Source: Distichodus sexfasciatus (taxonomy: Eukaryota > Chordata > Actinopteri > Characiformes > Distichodontidae). Taken from it: 64,000 nt of DNA. Below are positions 10,676 through 20,486 of the stretch, piece by piece. The translations under genes were made by a program, and so were the position numbers. Under the pieces are notes generated by a model that made no database searches, was not told the DNA's origin, and worked only from the letters and a program-made list of their open reading frames with translations. Positions within the stretch are counted from its first letter, which is position 1, and each line of letters starts with the position of its first letter. Location of the stretch: the NCBI GenBank assembly GCA_032718565.1, contig JAVGVS010000184.1:124001-188000 (forward strand). Reading direction: 5' to 3'.

Positions 10676-10970
10676 GACGGCACGGTGGAGCAGTGGTTAG
10701 CGCTCCCACCTCATAGCGAGAAGGTCTTGGGTTTGATCCCCGGGTCGGCCATAGGGCCTTTCTGTGCAGAGTTTGAGTGCTCTCCCCGTGTTTGTACGTT
10801 CCCTCCCACAGTCCAAAAACATGCAATATAGGTTAATTGGCAAATCTAATACGTAGCCCCATAAGATGTGTGACTGAGAGTGTTGTTGTGTGAGTGTGTG
10901 TGCCCTGCGGTGTGTTGACGCCCGCCCAGGGTTGGTCCCCGCACTGCTGTTCAGATAATGGCTGACTGAT
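10676..10970 (+). repeat. tRNA-derived SINE, family B
   Basis: The head GGCACGGTGGAGCAGTGGTT, box B GGTTTGATCCCCGGG, then CTCCCCGTGTTTGTACGTTC and CCACAGTCCAAAAACATGC are the well-known core of a teleost SINE. It lies about 185 bp upstream of the PH exon acceptor, in the intron, antisense to plekha6. Other copies are at 23127-23339 and 41515-41727. Confidence 0.8.
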
Positions 10971-11013
10971 ACCTAAAGTCCATTTTTCATGTCCAGGTTT
11001 TAGGACATGGACA

Positions 11014-11140
11014 TGGACAGCGCCCAGGGATCAGCGCTTGAAGGCGGCACCTTTCTCATGAGTACCTTAACCGGTACGGGACTAGTGAGCAGTGACAATT
11101 ACAGGGCCAACTTTCAAACCGTTACGCTACCAACTGCCCC
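11014..11140 (-). repeat. tRNA-derived SINE, family A, 3'-truncated
   Basis: Reverse copy with CAGCGCCCAGGGATCAGCG, CTCATGAGTACCTTAACCGG and the complement of the head (GTTACGCTACCAACTGCCCC). The LINE-like tail is missing. Confidence 0.65.
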
Positions 11141-11309
11141 AGATATAGACTACATACACAATAAATAATTAGGGACTGTACAAAAATATGGAGAAAATGT
11201 GCTTGAAATTTCTTCAACACCTAAAAATACACAAAATGACGCCCAGGCATATTTAAAAAAAATGCTCTATATTGAATTCTAATTAGTAGCAGTTGTAAAG
11301 TAGGCAGTT

Positions 11310-11513
11310 CAGCCTTTGTAAACCTAATAGAGATAATAGAGCACAAGTATAAATCAGTGTAAATAAATGCAAAGGGTGCAAACAAAAAAAATGTTTTGTA
11401 TAATTCTGTTTGTCACTTTGATATTAAAAAAGGTTTGATAACTTCATTCATCCAAACAAAAAGGGATCCAATCAAATATCAGCATGTTCAAACAAACTCA
11501 CACTGTGCAGGTT
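11310..11513. repeat. Diverged local duplication, copy 1
   Basis: It shares with 12984-13180, in the same order, AGCCTTTG-AAACCTA, GTGTAAATAAATGCAAAGG, a GGGATC-AATCAA segment and AGCATGTTCAAACA-ACTCACA. It lies in the intron between the 10491 and 11618 exons. Confidence 0.6.
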
Positions 11514-11617
11514 TAACATACATCATGTTTATACATTACACAATAATCTAATATGTACATGAACTCTATAATCAAGAGCAGTAAAAATCTAAAGAAATAA
11601 TATTTAAAAAATGTAAC

Positions 11618-11722
11618 CTGCTTATGAAGCCATCCCTGCTTGGCCACCTCGGCCTTGGGGTTACGGCGCATAGAGTTGGAGCGTTTTCCGAAGGTGGCCG
11701 CTTTCTTGGGGGTGCGAGCAGC
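11618..11722 (-). CDS. plekha6: plekha6 coding exon: basic FGKRSNSM segment and start of PH domain
   Basis: Exon of 105 bp, 35 codons, phase 0 at both ends. The translation starts AARTPKKAATFGKRSNSM and ends KQGWLHKQ. The acceptor is AAACAG after a pyrimidine-containing stretch; the donor GTTACA is weak but gives the same boundary (after Lys-Gln) as the known family exon. FGKRSxSMxRNPxA just before GWLxKQ is a hallmark of the PLEKHA4/5/6/7 group, and Ser-Met at this place favours PLEKHA6. The GWLHKQ end is the first PH strand, completed by the exon at 10419-10491 across a 1126-bp intron. The Lys/Arg-rich lead-in may contribute to membrane contact; that is inference. Confidence 0.88.
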
Positions 11723-12659
11723 CTGTTTTACACACGAGGACAAGAGAGTATAAGAACAGGGTTCTGCACAAGGAGGATGAGAGAAGATGACAGTAGTGAG
11801 TTGAGATGATGAATAAGAACGTCCTTCGATGTTGTGTAATATTGTGATCACAGGTGAAGTTTTATTATGACTCTAAATCAGTGTTTCTGGCCCTGGATTG
11901 TGCCTAAACTGCATTGCTTGTGTTTGTGATTCAGCTTGGAACTGGCTTAACTGGCTGGTTGAACTGGACATGTTGCACCAAATATTGCTACTTGTTACCT
12001 AAGTAGATCTGTCTGGCTTTTTGGAAGCAAAATATGAAGAAATAAGAAGTATCTCAAGACTTTCACACAGTACTGCAACTGAAGGCGCTATACTGCGTGA
12101 GCACTAATTTGTGCCAAAGTCTGATCCTCATCATTTTTGGATTAAATAAAAAATCCAAACACCAAGCACACCAAAGTGCTTGACTTGGAGTAACTTTTAC
12201 TAATACCAGCAAAATACTTTGAAACACTCAAGTGCATTTATTATTAGATTCATTAATAATTTTACTTAATTGGTATTCTAAGAGTTAACTCCAATCAAGT
12301 CAACTTTTAGAATACCCATTTCCTTCTACTCTTCTTTTTCTACTCTTTTCTTACTTACTTTCCTTGTAAGAATTCTTTACACTAGTATGTGGTTCAAATA
12401 CTCTATACAGTGTGTTCTGGAAACTGCATCTTGAAGCTTAAGCAGCATTAAGGAAAACTGGATTATGCCAGATGCTTTATTAAATTATATGGTCAATCTT
12501 AGTTGAAACTTTAGAACAGGAGTATTTTAGGGTTGGTCAGGATCCTGAAAACTGCCAACAATATTTCAGCATATTATAATTTTCATTTTTACTGCGTCTG
12601 TGCCATATATGTGCTCTGGTCGCTGCAGAATGCCAACGTGGCATGGCGTCGGTACTGAC

Positions 12660-12792
12660 CCTTGGGTGATTCTGGGGCTCCGGGGTGGACTCGGATGCCA
12701 TGCTGAGGTTGTTGGCGTTGCTGTTGGCCTCGACGGCACGGTTCACGGGCCCTCGGCCGCCCGCCTTGCCGTTCATGTCCGAACCGAAGCTC
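12660..12792 (-). CDS. plekha6: plekha6 coding exon with the classical start methionine
   Basis: Exon of 133 bp (one base plus 44 codons, ending phase 0). The acceptor is CGTCAG after a long pyrimidine-rich run and the donor is AGG|GTCAGT. A methionine at 12776-12774 begins MNGKAGGRGPVNRAVEANSN, and the exon ends PEPQNHPR. This matches, residue style and exon boundary alike, my recollection of the mammalian PLEKHA6 N-terminus (MSNKTGGKRP...). The ATG context is GACATGA, with a purine at -3. Five codons (SFGSD) stay open upstream of the ATG and connect in phase to the exon at 16715-16801, so this exon may serve both a short form starting here and a longer form. It joins the exon at 11618-11722 across a 937-bp intron. 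Confidence 0.85.
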
Positions 12793-12854
12793 CTGACGAA
12801 ACAAATGCAGGAGCAGAAGCAGTCAGCAATCACATTCTTCCGTGTTGCCTTGCA

Positions 12855-12913
12855 ATAACCGATCCACTGAGCAACTGCATTATGGGAGAGGTGGAACAAC
12901 AACAATAAAAAAG
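12855..12913. repeat. Second local duplication, copy 1
   Basis: AACCGATCCACTGAGCAACT, GCATTATGGGAGAG and CAACAATAAAAAAG recur at 13171-13240 with several changes. It lies about 60 bp upstream of the acceptor of the start-methionine exon. Confidence 0.6.
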
Positions 12914-12983
12914 CCCCTAAAGTTCTTTTTGGACCAAACAATTCAGATGCACAACATGAAGTAGCTGAATAACAGGATTTTCT

Positions 12984-13180
12984 CAGCCTTTGAAAACCTA
13001 TGATGGATAAGAGAATGCCAAGTAAATGTATAAATCTGTGTAAATAAATGCAAAGGATGCATACTTTGGAAAATAGTCATTGCATAATAGTTTGGTAGCT
13101 GTACTTACTCAAACAATTGGAGAGGGGATCAAATCAAGTATGAGCATGTTCAAACACACTCACAATGTACATGTAATAAC
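12984..13180. repeat. Diverged local duplication, copy 2
   Basis: Direct-repeat partner of 11310-11513. The two copies bracket the exons at 11618-11722 and 12660-12792. No duplicated exon is visible next to this copy. Confidence 0.6.
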
Positions 13181-13240
13181 CACAACCGAGCCGCTGAGCA
13201 TTTGCATTATGGGAGAGCAGAAATAACAGCAATAAAAAAA
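13171..13240. repeat. Second local duplication, copy 2
   Basis: Partner of 12855-12913: GAGCCGCTGAGCATTTGCAT, TATGGGAGAGCAG and GCAATAAAAAA. Confidence 0.6.
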
Positions 13241-15733
13241 TTATACTAGAAGCCTAGAAGGTCCATGGGAAGAGAGCAGACGTGCACACATGAAGCCGCT
13301 ATTTTTATCCCCCGTTGGCAAGGAGGCGAGGCCGCACCCCAGAGGCTGAAGTTTAAAAACAGGCAACGGTTTAGGAAGAATGCGATCAGGGTAGTGGCCC
13401 AGAAGAGAGAAGGATGAGGGCTGAAGAGAGAGAATGAGGCTGCACACTGCAGAAGCTACCCTGAAGTCCCTGTTCAATTGTATTGATCTCTGCCTCGGAC
13501 TTTCCAGGCCCTCTCCAGAAGCATTGATCTGCTGACCAGCAGGACAGACAAATTTACAACCCGACCGACTTTCCAGAGCATGCAACCAACTCAGCCTTTC
13601 TGCCTTGGAAGCACAATGCAACATGGGCGCAATAAAGCAGGAGACGTCCTGAAACAATGGCCGAGTCCTTACTGTTTTCTAAAAAAGTAAAAAGTAAAAA
13701 ATTATAGAAAATACAGGCACACAATTTGACACCCCATCACAGAGTCTTACCTTGTAAAATCATTAAAGCAACCAAATGCAAATCCAAATACAATGATCGG
13801 AACATTAGGACATGATCAGAAACCAGCACATGCAGAAACCAGCATGAAGCTAACAAGCTTGGGTTAAGCTAACATGTAAAGAGCAGCCACATCTGAATGA
13901 CTCTCAGTTGTGGAGAGGTAAATTAACTGCACCAGACTGAGAGAAACCTCTGCTTTAGTGACATTATGCTTTATTAATGTGCTATGGGCCTAAAGTCCTG
14001 TATCGATCTTTGTCAGCGTAGTGAATGTATCATGCCCATGCGGGTCAGACACTGCACAAAACATAAAAAATTTATCTCAGTTGTAAAGAATTCAAGGGTT
14101 TGGCTTTATGTATGTTAAATGGAGCTCATATAAAAGAATCTAAGGCACAGTCCTGCTAGAAAAATAGCCTGCATCAGCAAACTGGTAAGCTGGTTGAGTC
14201 AATATGGACCATGAAAAGTCATTTTGAGTGGGATTCGGGCTGAGCAGTAGAGCATATCGTCAACTGCAGTACATCACATTTTTGAGACATTTTGAAATTT
14301 TCATCACTAGGTTTTTAAGTCAATATTCAACTACTGCTCATTTTCAATAGGAAAACACAATTAGCTATCATCTTTAGCAAAACTGAAGTATGTCCTATTA
14401 ACATCAAAAGCTACTGAAAATTAGCTTGCTAGTAAAAATTAGTTTTAGCAATTCAGTGAGTTTGCAATGAAATTCCCATACAAGTGGCAGCTAATTGTGA
14501 TTAGCATTAGCTAGAGGAAACTAGCCTTCGGGACCTAGCGAGTTTGCATGTGTTTTATATGTGTTCTGTGAAAAAATGACTGGGTTTTGCTGCACTTCCA
14601 TCTTGGCAAACCATCTTAAGATATTTTATGAACCCATGACCTGCATAGAAACAGCAAATGACTAGGTTATCATGATCCAATGTTCAATGTTCCAATGAGT
14701 AGCTCACTAAAGTTAGCTAAACCTAACTATTTTATTCAGTAGCTTATCCATAGCACACTGTAAAAACTCAATAAAACACTGTAGCTTTTCCAGTAAATCA
14801 CTTTTTTCAAATAGTTTCAAAACACTATTAAGTTTCTGTCAGATGTGTATTTTAAACTACCATGTATTACTGCTGCTCATTCATGTTCATCACAGCGTAT
14901 TCTTAGCAGCTGGGAGGATGGAGTCCACCTTGGTTTGTAGCTTAGCTACGTTTAATCATAAGTGGCTTGTAGACTAAAAGCTACCGTATAAAAGTAGTTT
15001 CCTCAGCACTGCTAAAAATCTATGCTGGTCTATACCCTTTTTTCCCCATTACAAAATGACTAGGTCTCCTAACAATCTGATTTCCTCTCACAGTCTGGTT
15101 TGTTTATTGAGTTCTCAGTTCACTAGCACAACCCTGAATCTGTTGAGCAGCTAGCAACGGCTGCGCTGGGTTGGTTTGGGTGTCAAGCCTGCCCGTAATT
15201 TATCCCAACTCTTGTGTTCATGTGCCAGCACTTTGATAAAGCCAGATTTCCCGCCCCATCTCCTCTCCTAACGCACTGTAAACCTACACAGGCATATCCA
15301 TCCACCTTCTCCAGGACAAGACAAAAAGCTTCCCTTGCTCCCAGGTGACAGCTGCCATCAAAGACACCCGCTGAAACCTGGATCCCTGTTTCAGCTTGCT
15401 TTCCCTAGCATACATGTGTGTCTGTGTGTGTGTGTGTTAGCGTGAGTCTGCGTGACACACTCCCCCATCTTTTGTCGTCTCAACACACAGCCTGTATGTT
15501 TTATTCATACACAAGAGTAGTGTTATGCACTCAGGAAAAGACCGATCGCTTTTACATGGTCTGCTGTTTATGCAACACTCTAGTCATTCACAAAATCTGG
15601 GTTGCTTAAAAAGCGAACCCCTGAGACTATGATGTAACTTCACATTTAACAGTCCCAAAGTGAAATATCTTGAAAAATGTGAATAAAGTTTGAGCATTTG
15701 ATAATCGTCATGCTCTCTCAAAGAAAAGTCTAG
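13241..15733. other. Intron; no exon supported
   Basis: 13260-13660 contains a 138-residue minus-strand frame with no recognisable domain. 14240-14560 is AT-rich with repeated TTAGC/GCTAA words, a style also seen at 44510-44720 and 24120-24330. The remainder has no long frame or clear repeat. A TG run lies at 15416-15438. Confidence 0.4.
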
Positions 15734-15855
15734 AGTCCAGTTTCCCAAACTATGACTAAGTGTAGGCCTAGACAAACTTAGAACTGCAGTGATAAATCTC
15801 CACTCGTATTGCAATTTAGTTCAAGACAATGCTTAATCCATGTTGAAGAAGCTAG
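15734..15855. repeat. Single diverged copy of the palindromic repeat
   Basis: TTTCCCAAACTATGACTAAG, a GATAAATCTCCACTCGTATT centre and AATGCTTAATCC match one unit of the 9001-9505 array, with decay of the left arm. Confidence 0.6.
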
Positions 15856-16127
15856 ACCAAAAATGTATGTAAAATGTAAACGTGTAGCCTAAAATGTAAA
15901 CAGTTCTAATTTATGATGCCAAATAACATTATACACTTATAATTGATAAACAACACCACAGTCCAATTGTTTTTAAGTCCTATGTCTCTGCTGGACAAGG
16001 GATCTTTAGAAGATCAACTGCAACTGGTTTGCAAGTACTCCTGTCTATTTGGGCAGAAGATAAGATTCAATCAAAAGCATCAAACAATGGGAGAAATCTA
16101 AAGGTGTACCAATATGTAATCAAGTAT

Positions 16128-16339
16128 AAGTGAGTGATTGTTTGTCAATGTTAATACAGCACAGTGCACAGGGCACCACAACGAAATCTGAGGTCTGCAT
16201 TTGACCCATCCATAATGGAACAGTGTGCAACTTTTTGACAGCGCCCGGGGAGCAGTACTTGCGGAAGGTACCTGAGTACCTCAGTGATACCTTTACTGGT
16301 CTGGGACTTGAGCCAGCGACCCTCTGATCATGGGGCCAA
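16128..16339 (-). repeat. tRNA-derived SINE, family A, reverse copy
   Basis: The complement of the family A body (GCATTTGACCCATCC, CAGCGCCCGGGGAGCAGTAC, GTACCTCAGTGATACCTTTA) followed by the complement of the head (CGACCCTCTGATCATGGGGC). It forms an inverted pair with the next copy. Confidence 0.72.
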
Positions 16340-16402
16340 TTTAATATGGAAAATGAAGGAACAGATGATATACAGATGAAGTTAAATTCATTGGCTATTC
16401 AC

Positions 16403-16623
16403 TGGGGCAGCTGATAGTGTAAGGTTGGAAGGTCGCAGGTTCGAATCCCAGGTTCGGTAAAGGTACCACTGAGGTTCTCATGAGCAAGGTACCGTCCCCA
16501 AGATCTGCTTCCATGGCACTGATAGAGTTGCCCACCATCCGTTCGAGAATGGGTCAAATGCGGAGGTCACATTTCATTTTGGTGCACTGTGTTTGTAATG
16601 ACAATCACTAACATTTTCACTTC
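16403..16623 (+). repeat. tRNA-derived SINE, family A, forward copy
   Basis: Head GGGGCAGCTGATAGTGTAAG, box B GGTTCGAATCCC, body GGTACCACTGAGGTTCTCAT and GAGCAAGGTACCGTCCCC, tail GACAATCACTAACATTTTCA. It ends 91 bp below the splice donor of the 16715-16801 exon. Confidence 0.76.
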
Positions 16624-16714
16624 CATCGCATGGCATAACAATTCAGAGAATAAAAAAAACAAATATAAAATAAGTAGAATAAAAAAGATTATAATAAAAG
16701 TCAAAGTTACTTAC

Positions 16715-16801
16715 GGCAGGGATTTCTGAAGCTGGACGTTCTCCTCCAGTCGGGTTTGTAGGATTACAGGGTGTCCAGTTGGCCCGAGGGGGTCATTCTG
16801 G
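16715..16801 (-). CDS. plekha6: plekha6 upstream coding exon (alternative N-terminus)
   Basis: Exon of 87 bp, one base plus 28 codons plus two bases. The acceptor (TTTTATAG after a T-rich tract) and the donor (CC|GTAAGT) are both strong. The open frame starts QNDPLGPTGHPVILQTRLEE and ends NVQLQKSL. Its two trailing bases CC join the leading G of the 12660-12792 exon to make a Pro codon, and the frame then runs through SFGSD into the classical methionine. That phase match and the missing stops are the evidence that it belongs to plekha6. I do not recognise the peptide. Long forms of PLEKHA5/7 carry WW domains upstream of this place, but no WW signature (paired Trp, GWEE) is visible here. It could also be a 5' UTR exon that happens to be open. 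Confidence 0.62.
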
Positions 16802-19294
16802 CTATAAAACAGAAAAAAGTAGTAGAGGAATGTTAAATTTGCTGTAAGACATGTGATCATTTTCCAAAGCAGCGACAACAAACAGCAAAGAGGAGACAGA
16901 CCACTTAATTAATAATTCAGCATCTATCATTATAATGTTTCAGTCAATCGATTGGCGTCCATTCATTGTTGTGTGTGTGTTTTGAGTGGGTGGTAGGGTG
17001 TGTGTGAGTTTAGCAATGGGTGCCACAGCAAGAAGTGTTACACAGTCGATCTTGTGAATAAATATTTAAAATTAAACTAAACATGAAACTGAGGAATGAT
17101 GAACAACGTACTGTCGTGGTCTGTGTAAACATTTATCATAGTTACAGCAGCATGTTAAGATTCAAAACGCCTGGTCTGCCTTCAGCTCGTCAGAGCTTTG
17201 TCACTCTGAAACTGATACCTCAAGAGTCAACATAATCTCAAAACCATGCTTCTCGGTCCTAACAGACCTCTGTGTCACTCACCAAGATTAATTCTTAATA
17301 TTACGTAGTTAATGCTGCTGTTTTAACATGCACTTTGGCTGGCTATGCTGATGAGGCTAAAAACAAACGAAAGCAAATGGAAAGGAAATGGAAGGAAAGC
17401 TAACATGTACCTCAAACAAAGAACGAATATAAGATTTTATTTCATGTCCGAGCAAAGTTAACAGGAAGTTTTAGCAAAACTATGGCAATAAAACATAGAC
17501 TAAGAGGAATTTTAGCATGTGTGCTAGCAGTGCTAAATAAAAGAAAGCTCACATGAACAATGATTAAAATGTAATGTGACAGCCTGACAGTGAAGGAAAA
17601 AGCTAGTGTAAACTTTAAAGCACAAGTCTTATAAGGAATGAAAGGTAATAGCAAATATTAACATAAAATCAGCGAATAAATCTGAGGCTAACGTTAACAC
17701 AGAGTTCTGGCGACAGGCTGATAATTAAGCAGAGTTTATGTCAAATTTTAAGCTAAGCATGCCAATGAAAGAATGATAGTGAGGCCTTTAAGCTCATGCT
17801 AGCTTTATTAGGAAGACCATGAGTTCATGTTGAGCAAGCTACTTTGCCTTAAAGTAGGTTTTACATATGTTTTTAACTACTTTAAAATATTTGATTAAAG
17901 CACTTGGTGCCAATCTTATCCAATCTTGTAAAGAATTCAGTTCTTCTTTGACTTTGACTAATTTGTTGCATCAATTAAAGGGTTATTTGGGTTAGGCTTA
18001 AGTGAAACCTAGTTCCTTTCTGTTGAAATGCAATTTACAAATCTTGTCCGAGCTCAAAGTGTCCTTCCTGACATGGACTCAGACTTCACATCAGCTTTCA
18101 TTAACTGCTACATTAGCATCCTAGTCCATAATTATATGTAGAAGACAAGGCTGTGTATAAATGTGAGGTTGAAGCAGGGAGATAGAGTAATGTCTGAATT
18201 ATGGCACAGGTGGAGCAGAGTGCTATTAATCTTATGGTAGAGGCTGATGATTTTGGTGTGTAATGGAATGACATCACAAAGAATAAAACCAAGAAAGATA
18301 TGTCATGTGCCATCAATGGGGTTGTAAAGAGGGAAAGAGATGGGAATGGCTCGTCGGGGTCACTGTTGCTGTGTGAGGAAGTCAGGAGTTTGATCATGGG
18401 TCTAATAATGGTACTGAAGTGAATAGAGGATGGTTCTTCTCTTTGAGACTCTCACTAACTTGCTGAGTACTTGTGGAGAACAACAGGCCAAATTCTTGGC
18501 ACTGGCGACTCATAACGATAATACAAGCACTATCCGTCTGGCCAGTCTGCCCCACACACACACACTGAGAGATAGGTAGAGGACAAGAGAAACTTGCCAG
18601 GAATATAGTCACTGTAAAGGCATGTACCTTTAAAAGCAACACACACTCAGACACAGAGAAGCCTTAAACGAACACAAAGACAAATCTAGAACATCAACCT
18701 AGCAACTGAGGGAGCAGCCTGAGGTGTGTGTGCACGTGTATGAGTGCACGAGCGTGCTCTGCTCTTGCACAGTCTCTTAGGGTCCTGCAGCTGAGCACGC
18801 CTGTTCGTGCATAACCCACAAACCTATATAGAAGCCCAGAGCAGACCACAGTGCACGAGAATCTGAAACGCTCCCTCCAATCTGAGTGGACAGGCTGCTC
18901 GTCGTTAACAGTCTCATTAGCTCACATCGACACGGCTTCAGACTGATTTGACAGCGCTCATATTTCACCTGAGAGTCAAGCACATGGTCCGCACCGGCAG
19001 TCGTTCTTTACGTGCAGCAGTCATACAAACAAGCCCACAGACAAACACAAATACAATTTGGAGGCATTAACACTCACAAGGATTTTTATACATAAGCTCT
19101 GGATGACTCCCACCAGCACTGCATTGCAGTCCTTCCTGACCTCCAGCTCTGAGTTTCCCTCCCTTATGCTCTCGCTCTCTGCAGCTGCACGCTTAACTGC
19201 CTACCCGGCTCCCGGCTCCGCTGCCATAAACTTCCCTCCTCTCCTTCTTCTCTCCATCCACTGGCAAAGCGCATCTACATCATCCCCCACCTAC
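16802..19294. other. Probable plekha6 intron; no repeat or exon supported
   Basis: AT-moderate sequence with several short frames. A TG-rich patch is at 16970-17010. 18720-19020 is GC-richer and carries CCTATATAGAAG near 18830 (plus strand), a TATA-like word without other support. Confidence 0.35.
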
Positions 19295-19326
19295 CTCACT
19301 CTCCGGTCCGCTCGAAACTTCAGCAT
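19295..19326 (-). CDS. plekha6: Candidate first coding exon of plekha6 long form
   Basis: On the minus strand an ATG at 19326-19324 (context AGAATGC, A at -3) opens ten codons, MLKFRADRRV, then AG followed by a good donor GTAGGT. The two leftover bases AG plus the first base C of the exon at 16801 form a Ser codon and continue in frame, giving a 45-residue extension before the classical methionine. An in-frame TGA lies six codons upstream, and two very short upstream ORFs (ATG at about 19350) precede it. Chance agreement of phase is one in three, so this is a candidate only. It lies at the edge of a GA-rich stretch that looks like a 5' UTR. Confidence 0.36.
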
Positions 19327-19790
19327 TCTCCCCTGGATCACTCACATAACATACGTGGAGCAGCACAAGCCCGGGAGAAAGAGAAACAGAAGGAGAGAGA
19401 GAGAACGGGAGGGAGAGAGAGCAGCTGGCTTGTGATGCCAGAAGAGTCTTTATTGCTGTCGCTGTAGGGTGCGGGATACAATAATTGCTGCCCTCCTTTC
19501 TCTCCTTGAGAATGTATGCTGTAGCCAGCCAGCTCTCTCTCTCTCTCCCTCTCTCTTTCTGTCTCTCTCTCTCCTCCGCTGTCCCTCGCTCCCCCTTTCT
19601 ATATCTCCCTCGTGCTTTGCTGCCTTTTCCAGAACTGCACGGCTCAGCTTGTTTGGTCCCTGTAACTGTCCATCTACCTCCTCTCCTCCTCCTCTTCTTC
19701 TATCAGTTTTTCTCCCCATTCTGTTCATCTCCCATGGGAACGAGTGATTCAAGAGGACACGTGGTTTCAAAGCAGAGGGCAAAGCTGCAG
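19327..19790 (-). promoter_or_regulatory. Candidate promoter / GA-rich 5' UTR of plekha6
   Basis: On the minus strand this stretch is rich in GA (CT on the plus strand at about 19529-19620), followed by a block with several CpGs (19180-19420), directly upstream of the candidate first exon. Such strand-asymmetric purine tracts are common around transcription starts and 5' UTRs in fish. I see no clear TATA box at a plausible distance, so the start site cannot be placed. Alternatively it is only a decayed CT microsatellite in an intron. Confidence 0.25.
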
Positions 19791-19799
19791 TGAGATGTC

Positions 19800-20484
19800 A
19801 CCTGGGACAGTCATTACTACTGACCAAGCGTCTCCTGAGAGAGCCATGAACACATGGGTTAAACAGGGGGCGTGCGAGGGGCGGGGAGATGGGAAAAGGG
19901 GCGTGGTAAGGGGCCAGGAACATCAGCCATTCAGGTGCTCGCCTCACATGAAGTCCCGCCCCTATCCCTGTCTTACCCAGAGACACACACAGAGCGAGAT
20001 CTACGCACACCAATAATTAGATCAGGGTTTCATGCAAAGACAAGCTCAGCGTTTAAACGGCAACGCCAGGACCAAGGCCACATTAAAATGTCACAATGTC
20101 ACATAGATCAGAGCCAGACATACTTTAATCACGGCTCCAGGCGTCTCATTCAGTCCGTTTTCCTCCTTTCTAAAGATGTTACAGTTTATGATCTTATAAA
20201 TCAGGATTTCCAGCTCTGATGGGACTCAGCATGGATGAGTTCCACAGTGGGGAAAGCTCCACGGAAATAGCTGGAGCCTATAAACCTATGAGACTACAAG
20301 AAAAAAGCAAGTAGTCATACTGCTATTTCTTGCTAAAAAGGTCATTCAAAAACTAAGAAATTATTATGATTATTAAGATCATTCACTTTCTGGCTATGTG
20401 GCCTGGAGTAGCTTAGATTTGGCAAGATTTTGGAAGCTCTTTTCAGTTTGTCACAAGGAGCTTTAACAAAATTTCATCTTAAAA
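19800..20484. other. No gene seen upstream of the Tc1 insertion
   Basis: 19870-19920 is G-rich. Overlapping frames of 70-115 residues on both strands have low-complexity composition and no known similarity. Confidence 0.35.
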
Positions 20485-20486
20485 TA

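Noticed and set aside
12537..12941. 134-residue frame covering the start-methionine exon
   Set aside because: Only 12660-12792 is exon. The rest is intron read-through past a good donor (GTCAGT) and acceptor (CGTCAG).
13241..13657. 138-residue minus-strand frame inside the plekha6 intron
   Set aside because: No recognisable domain and no splice sites in phase with neighbouring exons; possible by chance in a GC-richer patch.
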